Positions 32,765 to 44,518 of a stretch of 64,000 nt of DNA are shown one piece after another. The DNA is from Gongronella butleri. Lineage: Eukaryota; Mucoromycota; Mucoromycetes; Mucorales; Cunninghamellaceae. The notes under the pieces were generated by a model. That model saw only the letters and a program-made list of their open reading frames with translations, did not search any database and was not told the origin of the DNA. The stretch spans positions 62,001 through 126,000 of the forward strand of contig JAIWZP010000016.1 of the NCBI GenBank assembly GCA_025201375.1, written 5' to 3'. Both the position numbers and the translations under genes were made by a program. Position 1 is the stretch's first letter; the number at the start of each line of letters is the position of its first letter.

Positions 32765-32940
32765 CTTTCCACAATGTCTCTCTCTTTCTCAATTGCATTT
32801 CCTCTCTCGTTGCAAAGACGACACATGCTTCATTTCTTGTCCACATCCATTGAACAGCGGGGAGAAAAAATGCGTATCAGCAAGCTTGCAAAAAGCAAAC
32901 TTGATTTTTATTCATTTGTCGTGGTGGTGCGCAAGGCAAT

Positions 32941-33409
32941 TTATGGGCCGGCAGTGGGGGCGGGGTTCATGCGACGCTTGCCACCGATTTGGGCAGTGAC
33001 GTTGACGAAGCGGCGGCTAGGAGGGAAAAAAAAATAGGGGAAAACGGTTGTTAGTCGCTCGTTCGTGCTGTGTGTGAGTGTAAAGAGAGAGAAAAAGGGG
33101 GAGGCAAGACTCACTTGTAAACTTGTCGCTTCTTGGCGCGACCAGTCTGAGACTTCTTCTTCTCTTGCTTGGCAACCTGTTTAGAAGAAAAAAAACAGTG
33201 AGCAAAACGGGGAAAAAGACGGCGCAATGGCTGTTTGTGGCTCTTACCTTGGGGGTTTGCGACTTGACTTTACCGGCACGAGCCAAAGAACCGTGGACTT
33301 TACCCTAATGACAGTAAAAAAAAATTAAAGGAAAAGAAGGATGAGAATCGATGGATGGACGGATGGATGGATGTGTTGCAAATGGATGATGGATGGATAA
33401 GCTTACCAT
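32941..33409 (-). CDS. RPS30: 40S ribosomal protein eS30
   Basis: Small basic ribosomal protein at the decoding side of the 40S subunit, 65 aa. Four exons: 33407-33409 (the ATG alone), 33248-33304, 33115-33176 and 32941-33016. The joined chain MGKVHGSLARAGKVKSQTP, VAKQEKKKSQTGRAKKRQVY, NRRFVNVTAQIGGKRRMNP matches eS30 throughout. No ubiquitin-like (FAU-type) fusion is encoded in frame upstream. The start codon forms its own coding exon, split from codon 2 by a roughly 100-nt intron beginning GTAAGC. It faces eS1 across a 238-bp shared promoter. Confidence 0.93.
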
Positions 33410-33647
33410 GATGAATCAATAAAAAAAATGAGAGGAAGAAAAGAAAAGAGTGTCTGCTTGCTCACCTTTGAGCCTAAAGAATCGTGGGCGGCGGAGAGGC
33501 AGGCGGGATTGGCCCATTTTTGGCCGGGCCGGGCCAAAAAAGTCAGCGCAAAGGTGGGGGAAGGCGAGCGGGTACCAAAAAAAAAAAAAAGAGGCCGGCA
33601 AGCCTCCCCTTTTTTTCTCTTCTTTTTCTTTCTCACTCTTACGAATA
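33410..33647. promoter_or_regulatory. bidirectional promoter of eS30 and eS1 with central palindrome
   Basis: The two start codons lie 239 bp apart and point outward. An inverted repeat, TTTTTGGCC (33517-33525) and GGCCAAAAA (33532-33540), spaced by 6 bp, is centred exactly on the midpoint between them (33528.5). The flanks hold A and T tracts. Such symmetry would suit one factor driving both genes equally; no known motif was matched. Confidence 0.6.
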
Positions 33648-34635
33648 TGGGTAAGGCCAGCATCCATCCATCCATCCATCTACACGTCGCAATGCACGCA
33701 TCCGTCCATCTGATGCCAATTTCCTCTTTTTTATAGCTGTCGGTAAAAACAAGCGCCTTTCCAAGGGCAAGAAGGGCCTCAAGAAGAAGGTGTAAGTGCT
33801 TTTTGCCTTGACGTGACACATACACGCCTCCATTCGCTTCCAATGCAATCGCAATTCGTGTCAATGACGGCTCATCCGTTTTTTTTTCGATAGCGTCGAT
33901 CCTTTCACTCGCAAAGATTGGTACGATATCAAGGCTCCTTCCATGTTCGATGTGCGCCAGGTCGGCAAGACCTTGGTCAACCGCACCCAGGGTCTGCGCA
34001 ATGCCAACGACTCTTTGAACGGCCGTGTTGTCGAGGTTTCTCTCGGCGAGCTGTCCAAGGACGAGTCGCGTGCCTTCCGCAAGATCCAGCTCAAGGTTGA
34101 TGAGGTCCAGGGCAAGAGCCTGCTCACCAACTTCTACGGCATGGACATGACCTCGGACAAGCTCCGCTCCATGGTCAAGAAGTGGCAGACCACCATCGAG
34201 GCCTTTGTCGATGTCAAGACCACCGACGGCTACCTCGTGCGTCTGTTCGTCATCGCCTTCACCTCGCGCCGCCGCAACCAGGTCAAGAAGACCTCGTACG
34301 CCCAATCTTCGCAGATCCGCCAGATCCGCAAGAAGATGTTCGAGATCCTCGGCGAGGAGACCTCCTCGTGCGACCTCAAGGAGCTCGTCCTCAAGGTCAC
34401 CTCCAGCGCCAACAACCATGCCCAGGACAACATCGCTGCCCGCATCGAAAAGGCCTCGCAGTCCATCTACCCCTTGCAAAACACCTACATTCGCAAGGTC
34501 AAGATCCTCAAGGCCCCCAAGTTCGATGTCACTGCCCTCTTGTCCCTCCACGGTGGTGCTGCCGCCGTCGCCGACGAGGTCGGTGCCAAGATCTCCAAGG
34601 ACTTTGTCGAGCCCGCCATCTTGGAATCCGTGTAG
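33648..34635 (+). CDS. RPS1: 40S ribosomal protein eS1 (S3Ae)
   Basis: Ribosomal protein of the 40S platform near the mRNA exit. Exons 33648-33651 (ATG plus one base), 33737-33791 and 33894-34635 give 266 aa. [34 protein letters not shown] and [14 protein letters not shown] are family hallmarks. The GC-rich third positions of the large exon (many -TC, -CC, -AG codons) contrast with A/T-rich neighbours and fit strong codon selection. The first coding exon of 4 nt mirrors the 3-nt first exon of the divergent partner eS30. Confidence 0.96.
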
Positions 34636-34715
34636 ATCTCTTGAATCACCCCTCTCTTTTCGCCTCTCTTCAAATCCCACACACACACACCATTTTCATC
34701 ATCATCAGGTCTTGT

Positions 34716-34721
34716 AATAAA
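34716..34721 (+). terminator. AATAAA polyadenylation signal of eS1
   Basis: AATAAA about 80 bp after the stop, after a CA-repeat and CATCAT stretch. Confidence 0.5.
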
Positions 34722-34875
34722 TTTAAAAAGAAACAAATAGCGAGCCACCTTGAGACGAAAGCCAAAAAAAAAAAAAAAAAAAGGGCATGCAAGCGGCGCA
34801 GCATGGACATATCCCGCACAAACGCCAAAAAAAGGGAACTTTTCATTTGAGAAAAGACCTTACCCCCTTTTTGCA

Positions 34876-35090
34876 GGGCGCGTCCTCCATATCTTGTTCA
34901 TCGGGTCCCGTGATTGAGCTGGAGGATGCTGAACGCAAAAAGCCGACGATGCCAATTTTTTTTCAGAGATCAGATCACTCAATCCTGAAAAAATGCATTT
35001 TGCATATCGTAAATTCTGGGCCAAATCCACCCCGTGAAGGCTAACTCGCCGAGAAATCGACGCGATGTCACTAAAGATTCCCTTTTTCAA
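34876..35090 (+). repeat. dispersed repeat, partial copy D
   Basis: Matches 13735-13965 over its length (shared TCTTGTTCATCGGGTC, GAGGATGCTGAAC and TTTTTTTCAGAGAT-like blocks). It lies between the eS1 3' end and the cyclin 3' end. Not coding. Confidence 0.75.
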
Positions 35091-35491
35091 AGGTAATTGC
35101 TTGATTTTTTTGTGCAGTGTATTTTACACACGAATAAAGCGGTTGATTTAGTCCATTTTTTAATCTCAGTGGGCAGAATCAGGCGCGTGCTGCTATTTCT
35201 ATGCCTGCAGCATCGCGTCCCAAAAAAATGCATGTTTCCCAATAAATATGATACAGTATGCTACCTTGAAACTCTTGCCGAATGCCGTACAAGGATCGCC
35301 TCATCAAACTCCATGTTCGGATGCGTTTGTTTCGCTACTGTAATCATCAACGCGGACAAATGCTACTAATAATGTACGGTACAAACACCGATTTGAAGGG
35401 ATCGACATATAACACATGAGTTTTATTTTTGCAAATTACAATGAAACATGGAGGGGGGAGAGGACGGGAAGGGGAAAGTATGACGCAATGT
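35091..35491. other. spacer after repeat copy D
   Basis: 400 bp containing the 3' flank of the cyclin gene and A/T-rich sequence with one ATACAGTATGCTA word. No gene seen. Confidence 0.5.
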
Positions 35492-36841
35492 TTAAGATGA
35501 CTTGCCGTTGTTCGTGTAGAGGGGGGATTGGGACGCAGATGGCGTGGACAAACGCTTGTTTCCAAAGTGATCCACATAATACGTCAGAATATCGGCCGAG
35601 AGATCTGCACGAAAAGAAACAATCAAAGCATGTTGAGCAACCTCTGCGTCACGCTTGTCTCCCGGCTTACCATGGATGGTCGGTCCATCTAAATCCACGC
35701 GATCCCACCAGTGGTCAGGAAGCTGCTCGGTGTACAGATGGCTTGCTAGGAGGATGGCTGCACCCGCAACGACCCTGGGCGATTCCAAGGCGCAGAGCGG
35801 CGATCCATAGCTATCATGAAGCAGAAATGCGTGAGAAAACATAATGCACACGCTAAAAAAAAAACTTCTTACCATTGGTATAATAACGACCAGATCCGGC
35901 GCACAAACGAATTGGCGACTATGAGGACATTGTTCATGGATGAGATGCTTCTTTTTTTTTTTTTTTTACAATTTTTGCCTTGTTTTCTTACGCTGCAAAC
36001 GTGGGACGAGTTCCATCAAGTAGCTGTGAGGATGCTCAATCGCCAGATCAAAGCAAAGAGCTTCCAATAAAACAATCTCATTGTACAACATGGTATCTTT
36101 CCACTTGGTAAATTCCTACGCGCACAATTGGGCGATTGAGCAATGCGTGGTGGCGCTCCTTTTTTTTCTTCCCCATTCTCTACCTTGGATCCTTCGTCCA
36201 GCGTCAATTTGTCATTTTTCGAAGCTTTTTGCGCGCATGCGTTGATAAAATCGCGCATTCTACGTGTGTTCTCTTCGACTTTTGTAGCAACATAGAGACA
36301 CGTCGCTCCCATGTCCTAAAATTAAACCAAAAAACACGGAATGGTCGCGTGTCAGCCATTTCGAGTCCATTGCCCATCACTTCTCTGCAGTGACATTACA
36401 TAAATATGAAATCGTCTCATCGATTGGCGCATGTAGAATCGGTGGAAGAACGTGGTTGCAGAGGCAATGACAAGCTGAGGCCTGCAAATGCCCAAAATGA
36501 ACAAAAAAAAAAAAAAAACCGTTACAAAAGGCCATTTTTATGGAAAGAAAGGTGCAAACACACGTACAAATTCAACCTCGTGGCAACTGCAAGCATATAC
36601 AAACAGCCTTTGGTGCGATCCATTTGCTCTTGTTCAAATGTCAGGCCATCGGCTATGCTTGGCGTATCGAGCAGCTCCTCTTTTGAGAAATGCCACTAAA
36701 AAAGAAACAAAATGAAACGAACATAAGCAAAAGCCATCGCCATGCAGGGCGCCATGGCACGACCCAAGGGTGTCGATCAGCCCCCCGCCATAATTCCCGG
36801 CGACGTGTATGCAGCCACCCGCCTACCTGATAAGAAGTCAT
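35492..36841 (-). CDS. transcription-type cyclin (cyclin K/T, Ctk2/Pch1-like)
   Basis: Regulatory partner of a CTD-directed CDK. Eight exons: 36827-36841 (15 nt), 36568-36695, 36400-36481, 36184-36315, 35992-36115, 35873-35918 (46 nt), 35671-35810 and 35492-35604, giving 259 aa. First cyclin box: WHFSKEELLDTPSIADGLT, then FFHRFYMRQSMRRFHIYDMGATCLYVATKVEE, as in cyclin K/T. Second box: EALCFDLAIEHPHSYLMEL, LANSFVRRIWSLLYQCYG and RVVAGAAILLASHLY. The intron before the last exon is in frame, so retention would keep an open chain. No PEST or kinase-specific tail helps choose between P-TEFb and CTDK-I. Confidence 0.85.
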
Positions 36842-36998
36842 AGCATCGAGCGAGCGAATTCAAAAAGAAAAAAGAGACGAGACAAGACCCACCGGTTGGC
36901 GAGGGAGGCAAAAAAAAAAAAAAACATGGCAAAAGTGAATTGCCTAATTTGGAACGGGCTTGCGTCCAAATTTGCGCATAAAAACCGACACGAGAAGG

Positions 36999-37031
<33 letters not shown>
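36999..37031 (+). repeat. 33-nt poly(A) downstream of the Zn2Cys6 gene
   Basis: Pure A run ending 10 bp before the stop codon of the minus-strand regulator at 37042, so a U run would start its 3' UTR. Confidence 0.95.
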
Positions 37032-37032
<1 letters not shown>

Positions 37033-37041
37033 CGAGGCTTT

Positions 37042-40000
37042 TTAATAATAAATCATGGAATCTACATTGCCATCGTTGTAATTATTAGAGACAGAAGGCG
37101 AAGACTGACCAAAGACACCCGAAAGGTCATTGATGGACGGGTCATTCAAAAAATCCAGCGGATTCGTGCTGCTTGTGCCAGCCGGTGTGGTGGTGCCGAT
37201 GTCCAATGGGATGGGCATGCCCGAAAGGACGTCGACATTGGCATCCTCGTGAATCAGGTGCTGCTGCGGCTGCATTTTCTGGGCGTCCAAGTCTGACGAT
37301 GAGGAAAATGCCATTTGCACGCCATTAGCCCCGACCACGTTGGATTTTAGGGTGGACGTGTTGGCAGATGCAGCCGAGGGTGACGCGGCGTTTGGTGCCA
37401 TGATGTTTCGCGATGGTATCAAGGGGGGTTGGTACCGCGGCTCGTTCATAAACGAAGTTGCGCCAAGAAGCTTGCCGCGTGGCGACATGAGGGCAAATGG
37501 CGCATCATTCAGCATTGATGCACGAACCTGGTACGATGGCTGCTGCTGCTGCTGCTGTTGTCGTTGTTGTTGATGCTGCTGCTGTTGCTGCTGTTGCGGG
37601 GATGGCTGTGATGTGGAGGAGGTAGGTGTCGTAGATGGCTGTGTTGGTTCCGATGTCCACGCCATTGGCTGTTGTTGTTGTTGTTGCTGCTGCTGCTGCT
37701 GCTGATGCTGGTACGAGGGAGGCAATTGGCTTCCTAGGTACTGATTCCACTCTTCGAGGTCCAAGGATGGCGGCACGCCCCAAAATGCAGCGGCCAATGG
37801 GTCGAATTGACGCTGGGACGGCGTGGGGATGGAATCTGGGGCGGCAAATGGGTCCATGTCGCCTCCCTGGATCAAACTTGTCTCATTGAGCGCAATGTCG
37901 TGTGGATAGTGCTGCTGCTGATGTGGTGGTGGAGGCACTTGTGCGTTTAATGGCTGATTTTGCTGGTTTTGCTGATTTTGTTGTGACAGAGCCTGGATTG
38001 GCGGAGAGGCGAACGCGGCAGGCATAGCCGATGATGCGGGTGGCTCTTCCTTGATGATGGCACTGCCAAGGATGGAGGGCGGTGTTGTGGTGGAAGCCAT
38101 GGCGGGCATGGAAGGCTGTTTATACACGATTGGTCGCAGCGTGTTCTCGCTGGTGGGCAAATCAAGCTCTCGGACGCCTGCAAGATCGCCAAGGATGTTG
38201 CTGCATCGCTTGGCAGAAGGCCAAGTGGCGGCGAGTGTGTCGAGGACGCGGCGGATGTGATTGATGCTGATTTTGGCGTCAAACGAAAGCGTCGGGTCGG
38301 CATTGGATGCTTCGTGGATGAACATGATCCCCGCCGTGAAAATATAATAAACCGCTGAATTCACGCAATATTTGAGCTTGCCGCGTTCAAGCATGTCATT
38401 GGCAATGGTCATGATTGCCTTGGCGCTTCGTAGACAGCGATGCACGTCCGAGGAGCCATTGGAGGACGTATTGGAGGAGGTGGTGGTGGTAGCGCCCGTT
38501 TTTGTAGACGACGACGACGCCAAATTGGAGGAGGATGAGGAGCCAGAAGAGGCATTGGCCGTGTTTGCAGCGCTCTGCGCGGTGCCGGCCCTTTTCTCGT
38601 TGGCGTGGCTGGGAATAAAGAGGCGATGCAAGAGGATAACGGTTGTATGGTACACAAGATGCAAGTGGAGGACGGCAATGGGTGTGTCCGCGGGCAATGG
38701 GTCGTCCAAATGGAGCAGTTGCAATGGCGGTGGCAAATGCTGGAACCAATGATCCAATCGTCCATCCAGTGTCGACACAAGTTGCTCAATGTTGCGCAAA
38801 TCCAAACTCTGCAGGGCCTTTGCATAATAAAAGTGCTTGAGCACGTGACCAAGCAAATCGCAGATCTGCACAAGATGTGATAAGACAATCATGGGCCCTC
38901 CGTTGTTGCCTCCTCCGCCCATAGCATCCGGATCGCACAGCGTTGGAAACAGTGGTTCGTCGTCATCAATAGTTGGGAATGGTACGTCGCAATCGCTTTC
39001 CTCAAAAGTCGATGTGCGCCCATAATTCGCACTCGCCAGCCGGTCCATGACAAAACAGCACCAAAATACGCGTTTCCGCCGCTCCTTTTCGTCGTCGGGA
39101 ATGTTCCAGTGGTCGCAATTCCTGTTCAGGCCCAGATCAAGCGCCATGCGGAACGCCATCCCGCTGTACAGCCATGCGCGCGCAGATTTCATCGTGCCCT
39201 GCTGGTGACAGGCAAGCAAAAGGAGCGCTTGGACCGTGGATATCTTGGGGACGTCATACGAGCTGTCAAGAAGAATCTTGGCACGCTCAAAAAACAGTTC
39301 ACCGGCAGTGTCGTGCTTTCCGGGTTGAGATTGGACGCGTGGATCATCGGAAACGCGAGATGCGAGCGCGTAAATGGCATTGAGGAGCAGTGGCGAGATG
39401 GAAGCAGACAAGTCGTCCATGGAAGAAGAAAGACGGCGCTTATAAAAGATGGGCAACACAGGGTAAAAGTAGCGGAAATAGTCTTGGACAAGAATGGTGG
39501 ACAAATCCGGCGGAGGCAGCTCGTACGCGTCCAACTGTGGTTGTCCCTTGCGCTGTGTCAGAGTTGGCAATGCCGGCGGGAGTGCTGTTGCTCTTGCTGC
39601 GGCTGCTGCATCTGCTGGTGGTGGGACGGATGGCGCATGACGAAGGCTGTTGTGTATGGAGGACGAAGAAGGCGACGAATTCGGCGTCAATTTGTTGGAT
39701 GATGCATGATGGATGCCTGAATTGCTATTGTTGTTATTGTTATTGTTGTTATTGTTGTAGCCCGACAGGTGGAATGCGCCGTGGTGATAAGATGGGCTAT
39801 GTTGCAAAAGGTAAAAACCAGACGATTTGCCCAAATAGCGATATTGTCCATTGGCATCCATGGCCAGCTGCCCGTGACTACTGTCATTGCGCGTTTTTGA
39901 AGAGGAAGAAGAAGAAGCATGCGGCGTGTGTGGTTGATGGGGAACGTGTGGATGTGATTGAGGCGCGTGCTGGTGGTGCTGGTATTGATGCATGTCGAGG

Positions 40001-40695
40001 ATGCTCGAACCAATGGGCGACAATTGATGCGTGCCCAACGACGACGAAGCTGGCGACGATGACGGCGATGCGGATGCCGACGTAGATCTCGGTGTGTGTG
40101 GATGCGGCTGCTTATTCGATGCTGCGTGCTGCCAGAAAAACACGCGCGTCTTGTCCTGCGCATTGCGCCGCTGCGGCTTGGAGAAGATCTGCTCGCCTGA
40201 CGGCGTCTCTAGAGGCGTGTTCAGCTCCTCGAGAACAGACTTGGCACGAGGATCGTCTGATTGTGCAATCTCGTTGAGCACCGTCTCGAGCCGGAAAAGC
40301 CGATTTTCGATCGCTTCAATATAACCTTTGGGAGGACCGCGCTAAATGAAATGAAAAAAAAAGAAAATGAGCAAAAAAAAAAAAGAGTTGCATGCTTTCA
40401 AAGAGCCATTGAAGGGGGGGCCAATGTCGAAGCCATTGAGGCGCAAGATTTACTTTTTTGGTCGAATCATTGTACGTGCACTCGAGACTGAACGACTTGC
40501 AGTTTGTGCATACAGGGGCCACGCCGTCGCACTTGATCTTCTTCCGCCGGCAAGAGTCGCTGTAAAAAGAAAAGGCGAGTCAGCAACAAAGAAAACTAGA
40601 AAAAAAAGCGATTTTTTTTTTTTTTTTTTTTTTTACCAAGCACGGCTGACTCGCTGTCGCTTGCCCTGAGCGTCGTCAGGGTCAGTGGTAGCCAT
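37042..40695 (-). CDS. large Zn2Cys6 transcription activator with polyQ tracts
   Basis: Nuclear DNA-binding regulator, 1154 aa. Exons 40637-40695, 40454-40559 and 37042-40341. The binuclear cluster is split by an intron at Cys20: Cys 20, 23, 30, 37, 40 and 47 (DSCRRKKIKCDGVAP then VCTNCKSFSLECTY), followed by RGPPKGYIEAIENRLFRLE, the typical linker and coil. The fungal-specific TF domain lies at about 300-620 (DYFRYFYPVLPIFYKRR, ARAWLYSGMAFRMALDLGLNR, RRKRVFWCCFVMDR). Long low-complexity blocks: polyN near 230, and polyQ near 905 and 950, encoded by CAG/CAA mixes. It resembles carbon-regulator families such as XlnR-like proteins; orthology is not claimed. Confidence 0.9.
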
Positions 40696-41023
40696 GAAGC
40701 AAAGAAGAAAAGGGGGACGAGACCGTTTGGAATGGAAAAGAAAGAGGTGCTCGGGCCAAAAAAACGAACAAGGTTTCAAGAAAAGGGAAAGAAAAGGGCA
40801 AAATCCCGCGTGAGCGGACCTCTTCCAACAAAAATCGTCGGCCCCTCATAAAGCGCATTAGGCACGCCGCCTGGCCCCTCCCTTTCATTCTTACTGCGCC
40901 CTCCCAAATCTATAAATTGGCCGTTATTTTGTATTTTTTATTCAAAAAAAGAGTAAAAAGAAGAAGAAAGAAAGAAAAAAAAAGAGAGCATCCATGCCTA
41001 AAATCACACACAAGATATCATGC

Positions 41024-42179
41024 TCACGAGCGCGCTTCTTGATCGTCCGTGCCAATGTTTTGTGCCTTGAGCAACACATCAATGGCTTCGGGCTTGAACA
41101 AGTCATATTTGACCTTGCGGTTATTGTCAAGCTGGATGGTGGCGAATTCGACTAGAAAAAAAAAAAAAACACGTGAGCGGGCCACTTCTATCTCATTTGG
41201 GGGGTGTCAATGTGATTTTTTGCTTACGCTTTTCGCTGGTGAGGGACGTGGAGTCCATGGTCTTGCTAAGGACCTTGATGGCAAGGGCCTTTGCCTCCTC
41301 AAGGGTCATTTCGTCCTTGTAATCTTGCTTGAGAATGCTCTGGGCGCTCGAATTGTTGGCACCAATGCACGTGGCGTTCCAGCCGCTGTAATTGCCCGAG
41401 GGATCCGAATGGTACAGCTGGAAACCATAATGCTCGTCGTAGCCGGCAAAGATGAACGACACGCCAAAGGGACGCAGGCCACCATATTGCGTGTAGCCCT
41501 GCTTCAGGTCGCATAATCGCTGTACAAGCTGCTCCACGGGTATCTCTTCATTGTACGAGAAAAGGTATTGTTGCGCGCTCGTTCGTGTCCAATTGATCAG
41601 GATGTTCGCGTCCGCAGTGATGCCAGCCACGCCACAAATCACATTGCTAAAAGGTAAAAGAAAAAAAAAGAAATGAGATTGACGCGCTCCTCGTATTCAT
41701 TTGAATCTTTCCCCATGGACCGCCCCCCCCAATGGTTCTCCAAAGATCCTCAATGAACAGAATTGGTCCCATCCATCGCCCGCCCACCCACCCACCCACC
41801 CCCCATGAACTTACTCATTCAGCTTGTAAATCTTCTCGGACGTTGAGCTCTGCTCCAGCAGCTTGGATGTCACTTTTTTTTCGGCCGCAAGAACAATGCC
41901 GTCCTTGGCAAGAATGCCCAGCGCAATGCCAGCCAACGAAATGGCTTCCATCGCGTACTCGACTTGATGAAGGCGGCCTAAAAACAACAAAACAGCAAAA
42001 AAGACGCGTCAGTCACCCGAATGACGCAAGATGCCCTGGATCCCGCACACCAAAAAGACCCCCTGGGCGCCCACGTCGCTGAGAAAAACGATGTACGCTC
42101 TTGAAAACACGCGAATTCACGTGATTCTATTACCTTCAGGCGAGAAAATGGTTGTTCTAGAGTCGTAACGTCGAGACAT
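41024..42179 (-). CDS. PRE9: proteas​ome subunit alpha type-4 (alpha-3)
   Basis: 20S proteasome outer-ring subunit. Exons 42134-42179, 41815-41977, 41228-41646 and 41024-41151, giving 251 aa. The N-terminal gate segment [27 protein letters not shown] is diagnostic for alpha-3, followed by [45 protein letters not shown] and [18 protein letters not shown]. The C-terminus is [16 protein letters not shown]. No catalytic Thr is expected in an alpha subunit. Phases agree at all three introns. Confidence 0.95.
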
Positions 42180-42456
42180 GGTGCTGAAAAGAACAGTGAA
42201 GAAACAAAAAAAAGAAAGAAAGAAATAGCGAGAGGCGTCGTCGACCCCATCTTACGTGGCCTGCCTCGTCATTTTTTTTCAAGGTCCGGGGCAAACCCCA
42301 ATTTTTGCTGGAAACGCGTCCTGGGAGCTGTGTATGATCCCCTTTTTAGTCCCCAATCGTGAATCTCTAGCATAAACGACAATGTTTACTTTATTTTAAA
42401 GGGGGAAATAATCAAGGCAAAATGGTGGGCGCAAACAAAAATTTGACAAGATGAAG

Positions 42457-43387
42457 CTAAACGACGCGCTTCACCTCAAAGAAGCGCTTCAAATAGTACA
42501 CTTGCCAGAAGCAAACCACCACCAACAGCGTCAATTGGCCAATGGACCACCACTTGACGCGTGCATTCGTGCTCTCGGCAGCTAAAAATGAAAACAGATG
42601 AGAAACCAAGCTCCTTTTTTTTGGCCATATTTTGCGCTACTTACTATCACGGTGTTGGCGCTCACGAGCGACAATGTACTCCTGCTCGTCCTTGACGGCA
42701 AATATGCTCTCGGCAAGCTCACGGATCTCTTGTTCCACAGGATTGATGTCCTCTGTGCAATTTTTTAAAAAAAAAAAACGAGCGTCAAACGTGGCATTCC
42801 AACACCAAAACGCGGTGCTTGACGCGTCAATAGTCTGTCATCTTACTCTCGGCAGTGTCTTGGATGTGCTCCATGTCGTGCACGTTGAAATTGACAGACT
42901 TTGCAGGAATAGAAGACATGCGGTTGCTGAAGCAATAGGTATATTTGCCCTTTGACAACGCGTTGATCGTATGATGGCCCGTCGCTTGTCGCGCCGTGCT
43001 CTTGACAAACTCATTGTTGGGGTTCATGATCTAATTAAAAGCATCCATGGACGTCAATGACGCCCGGCAAAACGAGACACGGCTGTTTTTCACGGTAATT
43101 CTTTTTTTTTCTTTTTACCCAAAAATCGATTTCTGTGCTGCCTTCCTCGCCAACCTTACAACGAAAATAAGATAAAAAAGTGAGTACAACAAAGACCACG
43201 TCGCGTGTGCTGATGAAAACGGGGCCGTTTTTTATTTTACCTGGTAAGACACGGTCAGCTTGTCTTGGGGCTCCAGGTACTCAAAAAAGCACTCCTCGCC
43301 ATGGGGATCAATATCAATGCTGATGGCGCACACTAAAGACAGTAGCGCGCACACAGTCAACACGACACTTTGCACGAACAAACGCAT
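42457..43387 (-). CDS. EMP24: p24 cargo receptor Emp24/TMED2
   Basis: COPII/COPI vesicle cargo receptor of the early secretory pathway. Exons 43241-43387, 43119-43154 (36 nt), 42847-43030, 42645-42752 and 42457-42581, giving 199 aa. Signal peptide (MRLFVQSVVLTVCALLSLVCA), GOLD domain with CFFEYLEPQDKLTVSYQ and YTYCFSNRMS (disulphide pair), coiled coil EQEIRELAESIFAVKDEQEYIVARERQHRD (split over two exons), one membrane segment (LTLLVVVCFWQVYY) and the cytosolic tail LKRFFEVKRVV, with the FF signal and terminal VV typical of the p24-beta class. Model complete. Confidence 0.93.
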
Positions 43388-44518
43388 CGTCCAATAAAAC
43401 AAAGATGGGAAGAGAGAAAGCAAGCAAGAAAAAGAAGTAAAGGAAGAAATTCAAGCGGTCTTCAATATTGTGTGTCGTGGCAACCAACGAAAGCGCGGCC
43501 AATCAGCGCACGCACAGCCACCCGGCCAAATTTTGAACGCGATTTGCCTTGACCCTTTCCTTTTTGCCTCCCGCCACCGCCTCACGCAGCATCACTCGCG
43601 CCAATGGCGGTATTTCTACGCCCAATGGCACTATGCCATCTCACAAATGGTAGAAAGGATAATGCAAACGACCGCGACCCAAGCATTCAGGCGCATCAAG
43701 TTGATTACAATGCATAAAAGTAGAAAGAAGGCCAGCTGAGTGTCAAATGGTGATGGCCAGGAACTCGGACAGGAATTTGTCGCATGCAATTTCACAACGA
43801 GACTTGGATTGGGGCCTTACAGCGCCCGATTGACGACGTACTCATTTATTTTGTGTTAAAATAGGACTCTTCTGAATCAAACTCGCTTACTTTGTCGTAG
43901 AATCATCCCGGGTCACATGCATTTATCCGTCAGGTCTCACCCCAAATTCATTTGTGGTCTCTCATGCATTGATTGCACCTGTTTTTGCCTGGTATAAGTG
44001 GTCAATTTGATTTTTATCACGTTTGCGTCGTATCACATGCCACAGCGTGTGTCTGACACCTCTTCATCTGTGCACCCGGAATTGAATGCAGACTGTCGCG
44101 ATGCAAAGTGGTGTCAATGGGGCAAATTCGCGCCGGAGATGGCTTTTTCGTATTTAAAAAAAAAAACCGAACCAGGCTCTCGCATAGCAAAAAGCCTGCA
44201 CAACAACAGCCCTTTGCCAGATGAAACGCCATTGTCATGTTTCTTATTGTTTTTGAGCGCAAATGTTGCAAAGAAAGATGAGTGGGGCTCGCGGAGCGCC
44301 GTCAATTACTTGAAAAAAAAACAAGAAAAGAAAAAAAAGGGGGGCCATTTGTGCTGCCGCTTCCAGCTCAGCTCAGATTGGTGAGTTGATCATTTTTGCA
44401 TTTCTTTTTTTTTCTCGTCGCAAAAGGGAGCATTTGATCACCTTTCTTTCCCACTTGTTTTTTTTTTACTCTTTCCTTGTTTCTCCTCGTTTTCAGCGAC
44501 TGTCACCCATCCTTTCTT
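43388..44518. other. 1.1-kb divergent spacer, EMP24 and F-box-like gene
   Basis: Upstream regions of both genes. T/C-rich leader with T tracts directly before the F-box-like gene. The 128-aa plus frame at 43998-44384 and others show no recognisable domain. A 3' splice-like TTTTCAG at 44491-44497 could mark a leader intron. Confidence 0.45.

Noticed and set aside
33403..34686. 427-aa minus-strand open frame over eS1
   Set aside because: Antisense shadow produced by the strong codon bias of eS1; no start context or domain of its own.
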